Notes: a model not told the origin generated them from the letters alone. A DNA stretch of 10,891 nucleotides from Paracoccaceae bacterium (GCA_902525995.1 CABZJG010000047.1:1-10891); one strand, 5' to 3'. Counted from the stretch's first letter, positions 1 through 7,280 are shown. Numbers and translations: made by a program.

Positions 1-21
1 GAGCATTTGGAAGTAATTATT

Positions 22-459
22 ATGACACCACAGCGCGTAACACTGATCACACTTGGCGTAGAAAATTTAACCCGTTCAAAGAAATTTTATGAGGCCATTG
101 GGTGGACAGCGCATCGCCGCTCGCAAGACAGCATCGTCTTTTTTCAAATGAACGGGTTGGTTTTGGGGCTTTTTGGACTTGAGGCGCTGGCCGATGACCA
201 AGGACGGCCCGGGGCCAAACTTGGAACGGGGGCGATGAGCCTTGCGATCAATTACGAAACGGAAGAAGCGGTTGATCAGGCTTTTTCAAATGCGATCAAC
301 GCAGGTGCCAAAAAGCTTAAACAGCCGCAAAAGGTGTTTTGGGGCGGTTATTCGGGCTACTACGCCGATCCAGATGATCATGTTTGGGAAATTGCAATGA
401 ACCCGTTTTGGCCATTGCAGTCAGATGGCGGGCTGACCTTGCCGGATGAGGACATTTAA
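22..459 (+). CDS. VOC (glyoxalase/bleomycin-resistance fold) family protein
   Basis: A 145-residue protein with one vicinal-oxygen-chelate domain. The opening strand and helix (TLITLGVENLTRSKKFYEAIGW, split here as TLITLGVENL then TRSKKFYEAIGW) and the closing YADPDDHVWEIAMNPFW are typical of the fold. The Glu in the last strand is a usual metal-ligand position. Few His residues sit at the other ligand sites, so metal binding and the exact reaction are uncertain. The family includes glyoxalases, dioxygenases and resistance proteins, and no substrate can be read from the sequence. I chose the ATG at 22 because GGAAG at 9-13 lies 8 bases upstream; an in-frame TTG at 7 would remove that ribosome binding site. 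It ends tail to tail with trhO, sharing TTAA. Its promoter lies left of the window or in the first 20 bases. Confidence 0.85.
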   Translation: MTPQRVTLITLGVENLTRSKKFYEAIGWTAHRRSQDSIVFFQMNGLVLGLFGLEALADDQGRPGAKLGTGAMSLAINYETEEAVDQAFSNAINAGAKKLKQPQKVFWGGYSGYYADPDDHVWEIAMNPFWPLQSDGGLTLPDEDI

Positions 460-1370
460 TTGCCGTCGTAGCCAACCATATGCTGCTCACCGCGTTCCCG
501 CGCAAGACGAATTTGCTTTTGCCGCTCGCGAAAGCGGTCTTTGTCTGCTTCGCTGGTTTCATGCGCGCATTGGTGGCAGGCAACGCCGTGCTCGTATTCC
601 GGACGCTCTTTGTCAGCGGGCAGGATCGGGCGGCGGCAGGCATAGCACAGCTGATGCGGCCCTTCCTTAAGCCCATGCCCGACGGAGACCCGCGCATCAA
701 AGACGAAACACTCGCCATCCCATTTGCTGTCCGCCTGCGGCACTTCTTCAAGGTATTTAAGGATGCCGCCTTTCAGGTGGTAAACATCTTCTACCCCTTG
801 CCCCAATAGGTAATTGGTGGATTTCTCGCAGCGAATACCGCCCGTGCAAAACATCGCGATGCGTTTGTTGTGAAATCGGTCTTTATTGTCTTCCCACCAT
901 TTGGGAAAATCGCGAAAAGATTTTGTTTGCGGATCTATTGCACCATCAAAAGTGCCGATCCCGACCTCATAATCATTACGAGTGTCGATGACGGCGACAT
1001 CTGGCGCTGAAATCAACTCGTTCCAGTCTTGCGCTTCAACATAATGACCAACCCGTGCCTTAGGGTCCACATCGGGCTGCCCCATGGTTACGATTTCTTT
1101 TTTAAGCTTCACTTTCATCCGCGGAAACGGCGGCAAGCTCGCAGTGCTTTCTTTATGTTCAAGATCGCTGCACCCGGGCAGGCTGCGTAAATGGGTAAGA
1201 ATGGCGTCAATCCCGTCTCGCGAACCAGAAATCGTGCCATTAATGCCCTCTTTCGCAATTAAAAGAGACCCGTAAATGCCAAGCGCTTCGCATTTTTCCT
1301 GCAATGGCCCCTGCAGGGCGGCAGGGTCCTCAAAGCGGGTGAAATGATAAAGCGCGGCAACGGTAAACAT
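456..1370 (-). CDS. trhO: tRNA uridine(34) hydroxylase, rhodanese type (TrhO/YceA family)
   Basis: A 304-residue cytosolic enzyme. By family knowledge TrhO hydroxylates U34 of tRNAs, the first step toward 5-methoxy- or 5-carboxymethoxyuridine, using oxygen rather than prephenate. Residues 1-90 match the family's N-terminal domain (LYHFTRFEDP, AKEGINGTISG). Residues about 105-212 form the rhodanese domain, with VIDTRNDYEVGIGTF and the active loop CTGGIRCEKS, whose Cys175 should be catalytic and Cys181 is the second conserved Cys. The tail has two Cys pairs, C242/C245 and C265/C268, resembling a zinc knuckle. The length is somewhat shorter than the E. coli protein (about 350). The ATG at 1370 is the only good start but lacks a clear Shine-Dalgarno. 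A 53-bp gap follows the metallophosphoesterase stop, so the two may share a transcript. Confidence 0.93.
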   Translation of the reverse strand: MFTVAALYHFTRFEDPAALQGPLQEKCEALGIYGSLLIAKEGINGTISGSRDGIDAILTHLRSLPGCSDLEHKESTASLPPFPRMKVKLKKEIVTMGQPDVDPKARVGHYVEAQDWNELISAPDVAVIDTRNDYEVGIGTFDGAIDPQTKSFRDFPKWWEDNKDRFHNKRIAMFCTGGIRCEKSTNYLLGQGVEDVYHLKGGILKYLEEVPQADSKWDGECFVFDARVSVGHGLKEGPHQLCYACRRPILPADKERPEYEHGVACHQCAHETSEADKDRFRERQKQIRLARERGEQHMVGYDGN

Positions 1371-1423
1371 GGGCGCTGCATTACATTGAAAGCGCGCCAG
1401 AAAGCAAGGGCGCAGGATGCTTG

Positions 1424-2134
1424 TTATAACATTGGGCGCATTTGCCGTCCTTCAATAACAACCGGTACCAAAGGCCGGCCAAAGGCAGCGCCGCCATCTA
1501 GGTTAATCCGATTGCCGTAATGCGTCGGGGTATCAATAGGTGTATGCCCATGGATAACCAGATGGGCATGGGGGCCCTGATGCGCGTGAAACTCTTGCCG
1601 GATCCACAGCAGATCTGCCTCGGTTTGCTGATCTAATGCCACACCGGGGCGAATGCCTGCATGGACAAAAAGCTTATCATCAACCACATGTTTTATGTTC
1701 AGCGACTTTAGAAAATCAACATGGGCCTGAGGCACCTTTTCAAGTGCGTCTTTATGCACGTCGATCAGGTTGCGCCTGTCATGCACGTCCACTCCGTATG
1801 ACGCCATTGTTTCACACCCCCCGAGGCGATCATGAAACCAGTGTAGCCCGACATAAAGACGCGGGTCATGATGCCTTGGGCTTTGCATAAACCATTCAAA
1901 CATCCGGTCATGATTGCCCTTTAGGATGGTGAAATTGCGCCCTTCGGCGCAAAGCGAGATAAGCAATTCAATCACCTGCCGGCTGTCTGGCCCACGATCT
2001 ACAAGATCACCAATAAACACAACAGCTGCGTCCTTGCCGCCATCTTTTTCAATCGCGATAAGCGCGGCCTCAAGCTGGGCCAACTGGCCATGGATATCAC
2101 CCACGGCATAAATAGGATAAGAGGGTTCAGACAT
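1424..2134 (-). CDS. PPP-type metallophosphoesterase (serine/threonine phosphatase or ApaH-like)
   Basis: A 236-residue calcineurin-like phosphoesterase with every signature of the PPP family in order: GDIHG (12-16), GDLVDRG (42-48), GNHD (73-76), VHAGI (157-161) and HGHT (195-198). The Asp, His and Asn residues of these motifs bind a two-metal centre that hydrolyses phosphate esters. Related bacterial proteins are protein phosphatases (PrpA/PphA) or symmetrical diadenosine tetraphosphatases. The 236-residue length is closer to the PrpA-like group than to ApaH of about 280, but the substrate cannot be decided from sequence. The ATG at 2134 has only a weak upstream AGAAAG. A plausible sigma70-type promoter sits upstream (2196-2224). 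The gene is divergent from the SPFH gene and is followed 53 bp later by trhO. Confidence 0.9.
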   Translation of the reverse strand: MSEPSYPIYAVGDIHGQLAQLEAALIAIEKDGGKDAAVVFIGDLVDRGPDSRQVIELLISLCAEGRNFTILKGNHDRMFEWFMQSPRHHDPRLYVGLHWFHDRLGGCETMASYGVDVHDRRNLIDVHKDALEKVPQAHVDFLKSLNIKHVVDDKLFVHAGIRPGVALDQQTEADLLWIRQEFHAHQGPHAHLVIHGHTPIDTPTHYGNRINLDGGAAFGRPLVPVVIEGRQMRPML

Positions 2135-2195
2135 TAAAATAACTTTCTGTAAAACTTGGTCTTTCGGTACTGCAGCGGTAAGGCCTCCCCGTTTT

Positions 2196-2224
2196 TTTAT
2201 ACAAAGCCGTTCCGGCCTGTGGAA
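2196..2224 (-). promoter_or_regulatory. candidate sigma70-type promoter for the metallophosphoesterase gene
   Basis: Reading the minus strand, TATAAA (2201-2196) matches five of six bases of the -10 consensus and lies exactly 17 bases after TTCCAC (2224-2219), a weak -35. Transcription would start near 2189, giving a leader of about 55 bases before the ATG at 2134. Assigned by eye; the -35 element is poor. Confidence 0.4.
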
Positions 2225-2259
2225 AAAGAGGATTTAATACCACTAAACCCTATAGTGTG

Positions 2260-2288
2260 TTTACAATTATATTTTCACCTATTACGGT
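2260..2288 (+). promoter_or_regulatory. candidate promoter for the SPFH gene
   Basis: TTTACA (2260-2265) matches five of six -35 bases and is followed after 17 bases by TACGGT (2283-2288), which keeps only three of six -10 bases. The start of transcription would be near 2295, leaving a leader of about 59 bases. That leader contains a small hairpin, CACCG (2305-2309) with CGGTG (2316-2320). The -10 is weak, so this is tentative. Confidence 0.25.
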
Positions 2289-2353
2289 CAGTGCATTAAA
2301 GCCCCACCGCGCTTTCGGTGTAAATTAGTTTTTGATTTTTGAAGGTATAAATA

Positions 2354-3784
2354 ATGATATTTTGGCCAATTTTAGGTTTATTTGTGATCGCCGCGGGATA
2401 TGTCATCCGCAATAACTTTGACTTCCCTGACAATAAAAACCTTGACGGCATGGTGAATATGGTCGGTTGGGGCGTTAAGGTTGCAGGGCTGCTGCTGTTT
2501 ATAATTTCTACATTTAACGGCATGTTTTTTTACGCCGAGCCTGGCTTTAAATACCATGTCCGCACCATTTTAGGCGAAGAAAAAATGGTTTCGGATACTG
2601 GCTATAATATGCATTTGTTTGGGCGCTATAATGCATGGAAAAATGCAATGTCCGTACAGGCTATAAAAGGCGGTCAAGGCGATATCCGCGCAGAAACCGA
2701 AGACGTTACCACAAGCGCCAACTTGCCGCCAAAATCGCTGGTTTTTCTTGATCAGGTGGATGCGGTCGTCTCTGCCACTGCGCGGTTTGAGTTGCCGTCT
2801 GACGAAGAAGGGTTTTTGACAATGGCGCGGCTTTATCGCTCGCCAGAAAACCTGCTGCGCACGGAACTTGTTCCAGCGTTTGAGGAAACCTTAGGGGCAA
2901 ATGCGGCATTGATGTCAGCAGAGGATTATTTTCAGGGCGGCAAAACCGAATTTAACAATGAGTTCGAGCGGCAATTGGCCGATGGCATTTATCTGGTTAA
3001 ACGGATTGAAAAACGCGTCAAAGTCGAAAGCGGTCGCGCCGGCACCGCCAATGTAGCGCTGGGTGAAAATCAAGAGCAATTCGGCGATGAATTCAAAACC
3101 ATTTTTCTTGTGGAAAAACTGCTTGATGAGACCGGACAGCCAAAACGCAAAAGACAAGCCTTTGAAAAATTTGGCATCAGTGTGACCTCGGCGCGGGTGA
3201 CAGATGTGCGGCCGAATACCAAATTTCAGGAACGTATGGGCCTGCGGCAACAAGCAGCTGCGGACCGTGCTATCGCCCGCGAACAAAGGGTGCAAGAAGA
3301 AGAGCAGCGCCTGCTGGCCATCACTCGCGGCGAACGCGAAGTGGCAGAGCGCCAAGCGGCCGCGAAAGTAGAGCAAATTCAAAAAACAACCGAAGCCGAG
3401 ACCGAAAAACAACTGGCAATCACAGCCGCCGAACGAGAGAGGGAATCGGCGCGTATCAGGCAAGAGCGCGCACAGATTTTATTGGAAACCGCCCGCATTG
3501 ACGCACAAGCAAAACAAGTCAGCGCTGATGCCGCCGCCTATGAAAAAACCGCCATCCTTGAGGCGGATAATGCGCTTGCGCAAAAATTGGCCGCCTATGT
3601 CGAAGTTCAACAAGTCTGGGCAGAAGCCTTTGCCAATCGTAAAGTGCCCACAACGGTTTTTGGCGCACCAGAAGGCGGGGTTGGAACCGATGGTGACATC
3701 AGCCGCTTTATTGATTTGCTAACCATGCAGGCGGCAAAAGGGCTTGCCGTTGATCCATCCATCGCGCGCAAGTCAAATGAGTGA
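2354..3784 (+). CDS. membrane-anchored SPFH/band-7 domain protein
   Basis: A 476-residue protein with two hydrophobic N-terminal segments (about 1-18 and 37-59), an SPFH/prohibitin-like domain (about 60-290) and a long charged helical region rich in Ala, Glu, Arg and Gln (about 292-420) that should form a coiled coil. A Gly-rich stretch (439-448) and a short terminal helix follow. SPFH proteins such as HflK/HflC, flotillins and prohibitins assemble into large rings or cages on membranes and often control proteases or lipid domains. This one has no HflK-like partner beside it and no NfeD neighbour, so its role is unknown. The ATG at 2354 is supported by GAAGG at 2341-2345, 8 bases upstream. 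The gene appears to be a single transcription unit, divergent from the metallophosphoesterase and convergent with serA. Confidence 0.85.
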   Translation: MIFWPILGLFVIAAGYVIRNNFDFPDNKNLDGMVNMVGWGVKVAGLLLFIISTFNGMFFYAEPGFKYHVRTILGEEKMVSDTGYNMHLFGRYNAWKNAMSVQAIKGGQGDIRAETEDVTTSANLPPKSLVFLDQVDAVVSATARFELPSDEEGFLTMARLYRSPENLLRTELVPAFEETLGANAALMSAEDYFQGGKTEFNNEFERQLADGIYLVKRIEKRVKVESGRAGTANVALGENQEQFGDEFKTIFLVEKLLDETGQPKRKRQAFEKFGISVTSARVTDVRPNTKFQERMGLRQQAAADRAIAREQRVQEEEQRLLAITRGEREVAERQAAAKVEQIQKTTEAETEKQLAITAAERERESARIRQERAQILLETARIDAQAKQVSADAAAYEKTAILEADNALAQKLAAYVEVQQVWAEAFANRKVPTTVFGAPEGGVGTDGDISRFIDLLTMQAAKGLAVDPSIARKSNE

Positions 3785-3870
3785 TGGAATAGAGGTCTAA
3801 CTAGATCGCAGTAATTAGATTGATCGCTTTTTTCTAGAAAGAACACACTTTTCAGCAGAGTGAGCACATT

Positions 3871-3907
3871 AAGAAAAAGGCCCCTGTTAAAGAACAAAGG
3901 GCCTTTG
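3871..3907 (-). terminator. Rho-independent terminator of the serC-serA operon
   Basis: On the minus strand, AAAGGCCC (3906-3899) pairs perfectly with GGGCCTTT (3883-3876) across a 15-base loop. The stem is followed by TTCTT, so the 3' arm and tail together read as TTTTTCTT. It starts 24 bases after the serA TAG stop. The plus-strand side has no T run beyond the stem, so it serves the minus-strand operon mainly, although it may also stop read-through from the SPFH gene. Confidence 0.8.
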
Positions 3908-3930
3908 TCGCACTTTGCAGGATGAACGTG

Positions 3931-5526
3931 CTAGCCTACATCAAAAGACAGCGGCTTGACCTGTTTGAACAGACCGGTTTGCGCCAGTTGCTCAATCACC
4001 TCATCTTTAATTGGATGATCGACATAAAGCAGCGCTATTGCTTCGGCGCCGGCGGCGGCGCGGCCCAATGTAAAGTTGGCAATATTGACGCCGTTTTCGC
4101 CCATCGTCTGACCCAAAGTTCCGATAATGCCGGGGACATCTTCGTTTGTGGTATAGAGCATATGCGCACCAATCTCGGCATCAATATTGATGCCTTTAAT
4201 CTGGATAAACCGCGGTTTTCCATCGCTAAAGACCGTGCCCGCAATGGAACGCTCGCGCTTATCTGTGACAACGGTCACTTTGATGTAGCCTTCAAATGCA
4301 CCGGATTTGTCCTGATTGGTGGTGCTAATCTGAATGCCGCGTTCTTTGGCGATAAACGGCGCGCTGACCATATTTACATCGGGATTGGCCTTTTTCATGA
4401 TCCCGGCAACAACCGAACAATTCAAAGCCTCAAGGTTCATTTCGGACACCGAGCCATCATAAAGAATGTTAATCGCGCTAACCGGTTCATCGGTCATTTG
4501 GCCGATAAAGCTGCCCAAATGCCCAGAAAGCTTGAGCCAAGGCCCCATAACTTTGGCTTCTTCTGCCGTGACCGATGGCATGTTTAGCGCATTGGTCACC
4601 GCTCCGGTGAGAAGATAATCTGACATCTGCTCTGCTACCTGAAGGGCGACATTTTCCTGAGCCTCGGTGGTGGCCGCCCCCAGATGCGGGGTACAGACCA
4701 CATTCGGCAGATCAAAAAGCGGATTTTCCAGTGCCGGTTCAACCGCAAAAACATCAAACGCGGCCCCCACCACATGACCTGATTTCAATGCATCCGCCAG
4801 CGCTTCTTCATCCACCAGTCCGCCGCGCGCGCAGTTGATAATGCGAACGCCTTTTTTGGTTTTGGCAAGATTTTCACGGCTCAGCACATTTCGGGTTTGA
4901 TCGGTGAGCGGCACGTGAAGCGTGATAAAATCGGCCCGTGACAGAAGGTCGTCCAACTCGACTTTTTCCACGCCCATTTTTTCGGCCTTTTCTGCCCCCA
5001 AAAAGGGATCATAGGCCAGCACTTTCATTTTAAGTCCGCGCGCGCGATCACAAACGATGCCGCCAATATTACCTGCACCGATGACACCCAGCGTTTTGCC
5101 GGTCAGTTCCACACCCATGAATTTTGATTTTTCCCATTTGCCAGCGTGGGTTGAAGCGCTGGCCGCAGGAATTTGCCGTGCCACTGCAAACATCATAGCA
5201 ATGGCATGTTCGGCGGTGGTGATCATATTTCCAAACGGCGTATTCATTACAATCACACCGTTCTTACTGGCAATGTCGCGGTCAATATTGTCGACCCCGA
5301 TACCCGCGCGGCCAATGACCTTTAAATTGCCCGCAACATTTAGAATTTTCTCGGTGACCTTAGTGGCCGAGCGGATGGCAAGACCGTCGTATTGGCCGAT
5401 AACTTCAAGCAGTTTTTCTTTGTCTTTGCCAAGATCGGGTTCAAAATCCACATCAATGCCGCGATCACGGAAAATCTGGACCGCTGTAGGGGATAATTTA
5501 TCAGAAACGAGAACTTTGGGGGCCAT
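3931..5526 (-). CDS. serA: D-3-phosphoglycerate dehydrogenase
   Basis: A 531-residue cytosolic enzyme that oxidises 3-phosphoglycerate to 3-phosphohydroxypyruvate with NAD, the first step of serine synthesis. The substrate-binding half (1-98 and about 285-318) surrounds the nucleotide-binding domain with GAGNIG (150-155). The catalytic trio is visible: Arg234 in CARGGLVDE, Glu263 in AVEPALENPL and His281 in TPHLGAAT. Residues about 320-450 form the extra intervening (ASB) domain of long, mycobacterial/alphaproteobacterial-type SerA, and about 455-531 an ACT domain (EDVPGIIGTLGQTMGENGVNIA, seen as DVPGIIGTLG then NGVNIANFTLGR), which in this family mediates feedback by serine. The ATG at 5526 has a strong AAGGAG (5540-5535) eight bases upstream. 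The gene lies 43 bp after serC in the same operon and ends before a clear terminator. Confidence 0.98.
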   Translation of the reverse strand: MAPKVLVSDKLSPTAVQIFRDRGIDVDFEPDLGKDKEKLLEVIGQYDGLAIRSATKVTEKILNVAGNLKVIGRAGIGVDNIDRDIASKNGVIVMNTPFGNMITTAEHAIAMMFAVARQIPAASASTHAGKWEKSKFMGVELTGKTLGVIGAGNIGGIVCDRARGLKMKVLAYDPFLGAEKAEKMGVEKVELDDLLSRADFITLHVPLTDQTRNVLSRENLAKTKKGVRIINCARGGLVDEEALADALKSGHVVGAAFDVFAVEPALENPLFDLPNVVCTPHLGAATTEAQENVALQVAEQMSDYLLTGAVTNALNMPSVTAEEAKVMGPWLKLSGHLGSFIGQMTDEPVSAINILYDGSVSEMNLEALNCSVVAGIMKKANPDVNMVSAPFIAKERGIQISTTNQDKSGAFEGYIKVTVVTDKRERSIAGTVFSDGKPRFIQIKGINIDAEIGAHMLYTTNEDVPGIIGTLGQTMGENGVNIANFTLGRAAAGAEAIALLYVDHPIKDEVIEQLAQTGLFKQVKPLSFDVG

Positions 5527-5569
5527 TTGTGGCGCTCCTTCTTTGGATAGTTGTTCAAAATATGGGGGA

Positions 5570-6724
5570 TTAGGCCGCTTGGGTTTGAGCGGTCAATTCG
5601 GCCTCAAAAGCCCAGTCGAGCCAGGGCAACATTGCGGCGATATCTGCTGTTTCCACCGTTGCTCCACACCAGATGCGCAACCCTGCCGGTGCGTCACGAT
5701 AGGCACCGATATCATAGGCCGCGTCCGCTGCATCAAGCCGCTTTGCAACTGCTTTGGCAAATCCCGCAGGGTCATTAATTCTTGGATCAGTGAACTTTAG
5801 ACAGACTGACGTGTTTGACCGTGTTTCAGAATTTATCGCAAGAAAATCAATCCAGTCACGGGCGTTCACAAAATCTGCAATAGCGTTGGCATTGGCATTC
5901 GCACGCTGGATTAAGCCATCAAGGCCACCCACTGAGCGTGCCCAGTCGAGGGCCAGCAGATAATCTTCAACCGCCAACATCGAGGGGGTGTTGATGGTCG
6001 CGCCTTCAAATATGCCGTCGATCAATTTGCCGCCTTTGGTCAGGCGGAAAATTTTTGGCAGCGGCCATTGCGGCGTGTAGCTTTCAAGTCTTTGCACCGC
6101 CCGCGGGCTGAGGATCAGCATACCGTGCGCCGCTTCACCGCCCAGAACTTTTTGCCAGCTAAATGTTGTTACATCGAGCTTGTCCCACGGCAAATCAATG
6201 GCAAAAGCCGCCGAGGTGGCATCGCAAATGGTCAGCCCTTCACGATCGGCCGGAATGACATCACCGCTGGGCACGCATACCCCAGAGGTGGTTCCATTCC
6301 ATGTAAAAACCACATCGGTTGCATAGTCCAAAGCGGCCATGTCGACAATTTCACCATAGGCAGCGGTTTGAATATCTGCGTCTATTTTCAGCTGCTTGAC
6401 CACATCGGTGACCCAACCAGAGCCAAAGCTTTCCCAGGCCACCATGGTGGCTTTTCGGGCGCCCAGAAGCGACCACATCGCCATTTCAACTGCGCCGGTA
6501 TCCGAGGCAGGAACAATTCCAATACGGTAATCATCCGGGATGCCAAGCACCTCGCGCGTGCCATCAATCGCCACTTTCAGCCGGGCTTTACCAACTGCAG
6601 CGCGGTGGCTGCGGCCCAAGAGCGCACCAGACAATTGATCAAGTTTAAAGGTAGGGTTTTTGGCACAGGGGCCAGACGAAAAACGCGGATTTACCGGCCG
6701 CGTTGCCGGTTCTTTAATGCTCAT
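5570..6724 (-). CDS. serC: phosphoserine aminotransferase (alphaproteobacterial/Methanosarcina type)
   Basis: A 384-residue class-V PLP enzyme converting 3-phosphohydroxypyruvate and glutamate to phosphoserine, the second step of serine synthesis; it can also act in pyridoxal phosphate synthesis. The N terminus, NPRFSSGPCAKNP, is typical of the SerC subgroup found in alphaproteobacteria and Methanosarcina. The PLP lysine should be Lys192 in SWQKVLGGEAAHG, and ICDATSAAFAIDLPW holds the Asp that contacts the pyridine nitrogen. An open reading frame extends upstream to 6814, but the ATG at 6724 is preferred: GGAAGGA (6739-6733) lies 8 bases before it and the homology begins there, while the upstream codons overlap the leader RNA. 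The gene precedes serA by 43 bp and is probably controlled through its leader. Confidence 0.96.
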   Translation of the reverse strand: MSIKEPATRPVNPRFSSGPCAKNPTFKLDQLSGALLGRSHRAAVGKARLKVAIDGTREVLGIPDDYRIGIVPASDTGAVEMAMWSLLGARKATMVAWESFGSGWVTDVVKQLKIDADIQTAAYGEIVDMAALDYATDVVFTWNGTTSGVCVPSGDVIPADREGLTICDATSAAFAIDLPWDKLDVTTFSWQKVLGGEAAHGMLILSPRAVQRLESYTPQWPLPKIFRLTKGGKLIDGIFEGATINTPSMLAVEDYLLALDWARSVGGLDGLIQRANANANAIADFVNARDWIDFLAINSETRSNTSVCLKFTDPRINDPAGFAKAVAKRLDAADAAYDIGAYRDAPAGLRIWCGATVETADIAAMLPWLDWAFEAELTAQTQAA

Positions 6725-6730
6725 AAATTC

Positions 6731-6785
6731 TATCCTTCCAGATACATGCCCCTCGTTGGGGAGGGGTGTCCCGCGGACGGGGATA
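6731..6785 (-). ncRNA. probable serC leader RNA (candidate riboswitch/cis-regulator)
   Basis: Directly before serC the minus strand reads as nested structure. An outer stem pairs TATCC (6785-6781) with GGATA (6735-6731). Inside it lie the hairpin GTCC-gcg-GGAC (6778-6768) and the strong hairpin CCCCTC-cccaac-GAGGGG (6766-6749). The outer 3' arm overlaps the serC Shine-Dalgarno GGAAGGA (6739-6733), so closing it would hide the ribosome binding site. Position, the operon (serC-serA) and this RBS-masking last stem match the serC leader motif described from alphaproteobacteria by comparative genomics. Recognition is from memory of that motif and by-eye pairing, not a covariance search. No ligand is implied by the sequence. 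Confidence 0.65.
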
Positions 6786-6863
6786 TACCGCCGAGCGCCG
6801 GGCAACAACCGCAAAAACTCACAAAATACCCGGACGGTGGGCTGAATTTATCTATCCGTGACC

Positions 6864-6892
6864 ACTATCGGAAACCTTTTTCAAAGCTGCAA
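6864..6892 (-). promoter_or_regulatory. candidate promoter of the serC-serA operon
   Basis: On the minus strand TTGCAG (6892-6887) and GATAGT (6869-6864) are separated by 17 bases; the matches to consensus are three and four of six. Transcription would begin near 6857, leaving about 130 bases of leader that includes the structured serC element. Weak matches, so tentative. Confidence 0.3.
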
Positions 6893-6913
6893 AATCACAG
6901 GTCGGTTTAAAGT

Positions 6914-6935
6914 CGGTATCGCGGCGGTATCGCGT
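6914..6935. repeat. 11-bp tandem direct repeat
   Basis: CGGTATCGCGG at 6914-6924 is followed directly by CGGTATCGCGT at 6925-6935, differing only in the last base. The period is about one helical turn, so a protein could bind both copies on one DNA face. It lies upstream of the candidate serC promoter at 6864-6892. Function is unknown. Confidence 0.6.
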
Positions 6936-7264
6936 TGGTGCGAAAAACAGGGGTTTTTGCGCCATAAATGCGGGTTCAGCCAATGGAAAAATTCGGGAAA
7001 ACTTGCACCCTTTTAAGTTTTTTTTCGAGCCTACCCCTGCGGCTGACGTCACCGCTATTTGAGTATTTGGGCAAAAGAAAAGCGAATGGGAGCAGAACAC
7101 GTTCAAAAGCACGTTTTGCACCGGCCGCGCTGATGTGTTTGGTGCAGAGTATCTACCCGATCAATGCAATACCTACGTGACATTTTTGCCGGTTTGCGGC
7201 ATCAGGCAGGTACACCCTGTAGCTGGGCCACTTCGGCCTGTGTTTACATTCATTCGGACCATGT

Positions 7265-7269
7265 AAGGA
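7265..7269 (+). promoter_or_regulatory. ribosome binding site that sets the serB start
   Basis: AAGGA lies 11 bases before the ATG at 7281. The reading frame stays open back to 7164, but the 39 extra codons show no family similarity and no better ribosome binding site, so this site supports the shorter protein. Confidence 0.5.
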
Positions 7270-7280
7270 CTTGCACTTTT

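Larger units (their letters stand above)
6725..7280. other. 556-bp divergent intergenic region between serC and serB
   Basis: This spacer separates the divergently read serC and serB. Its serC-proximal end carries the structured leader and a weak promoter candidate. Farther out are an 11-bp tandem repeat (6914-6935), a T-rich tract near 7014-7025 and a palindrome TGACGTCA at 7044-7051. From about 7052 to 7260 I see no strong promoter, RNA gene or convincing reading frame. The open frames here (an 89-codon GTG-started one at 7121-6852 and a 70-codon one at 6968-7180) lack ribosome binding sites and recognisable protein features. The serB promoter must lie here but could not be placed. Confidence 0.6.

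Noticed and set aside
1394..1413. A GCGCC/GGCGC hairpin between the metallophosphoesterase gene and trhO
   Set aside because: Only a 5-bp stem without a T run, so it cannot be called a terminator.
3827..3840. A TTTCTAGAAA palindrome near a T run after the SPFH gene
   Set aside because: The self-complementary bases leave no loop, so it is not a convincing intrinsic terminator.
3922..4587. A 221-codon plus-strand frame opposite serA
   Set aside because: It lies wholly antisense to a certain gene and is a shadow of its codon pattern.
6725..6814. A 30-codon N-terminal extension of serC
   Set aside because: It overlaps the leader RNA, and the ATG at 6724 has a strong Shine-Dalgarno and the correct family N terminus.
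6068..6910. A 280-codon plus-strand frame opposite serC
   Set aside because: Antisense shadow of serC continuing through the leader; no ribosome binding site or domain.
6852..7121. An 89-codon minus-strand open frame (GTG start) in the serC-serB spacer
   Set aside because: No ribosome binding site, no recognisable domain, and it overlaps the candidate serC promoter; it is most likely chance.
7164..7280. A 39-codon N-terminal extension of serB
   Set aside because: No family similarity in the extension and a ribosome binding site supports ATG 7281.
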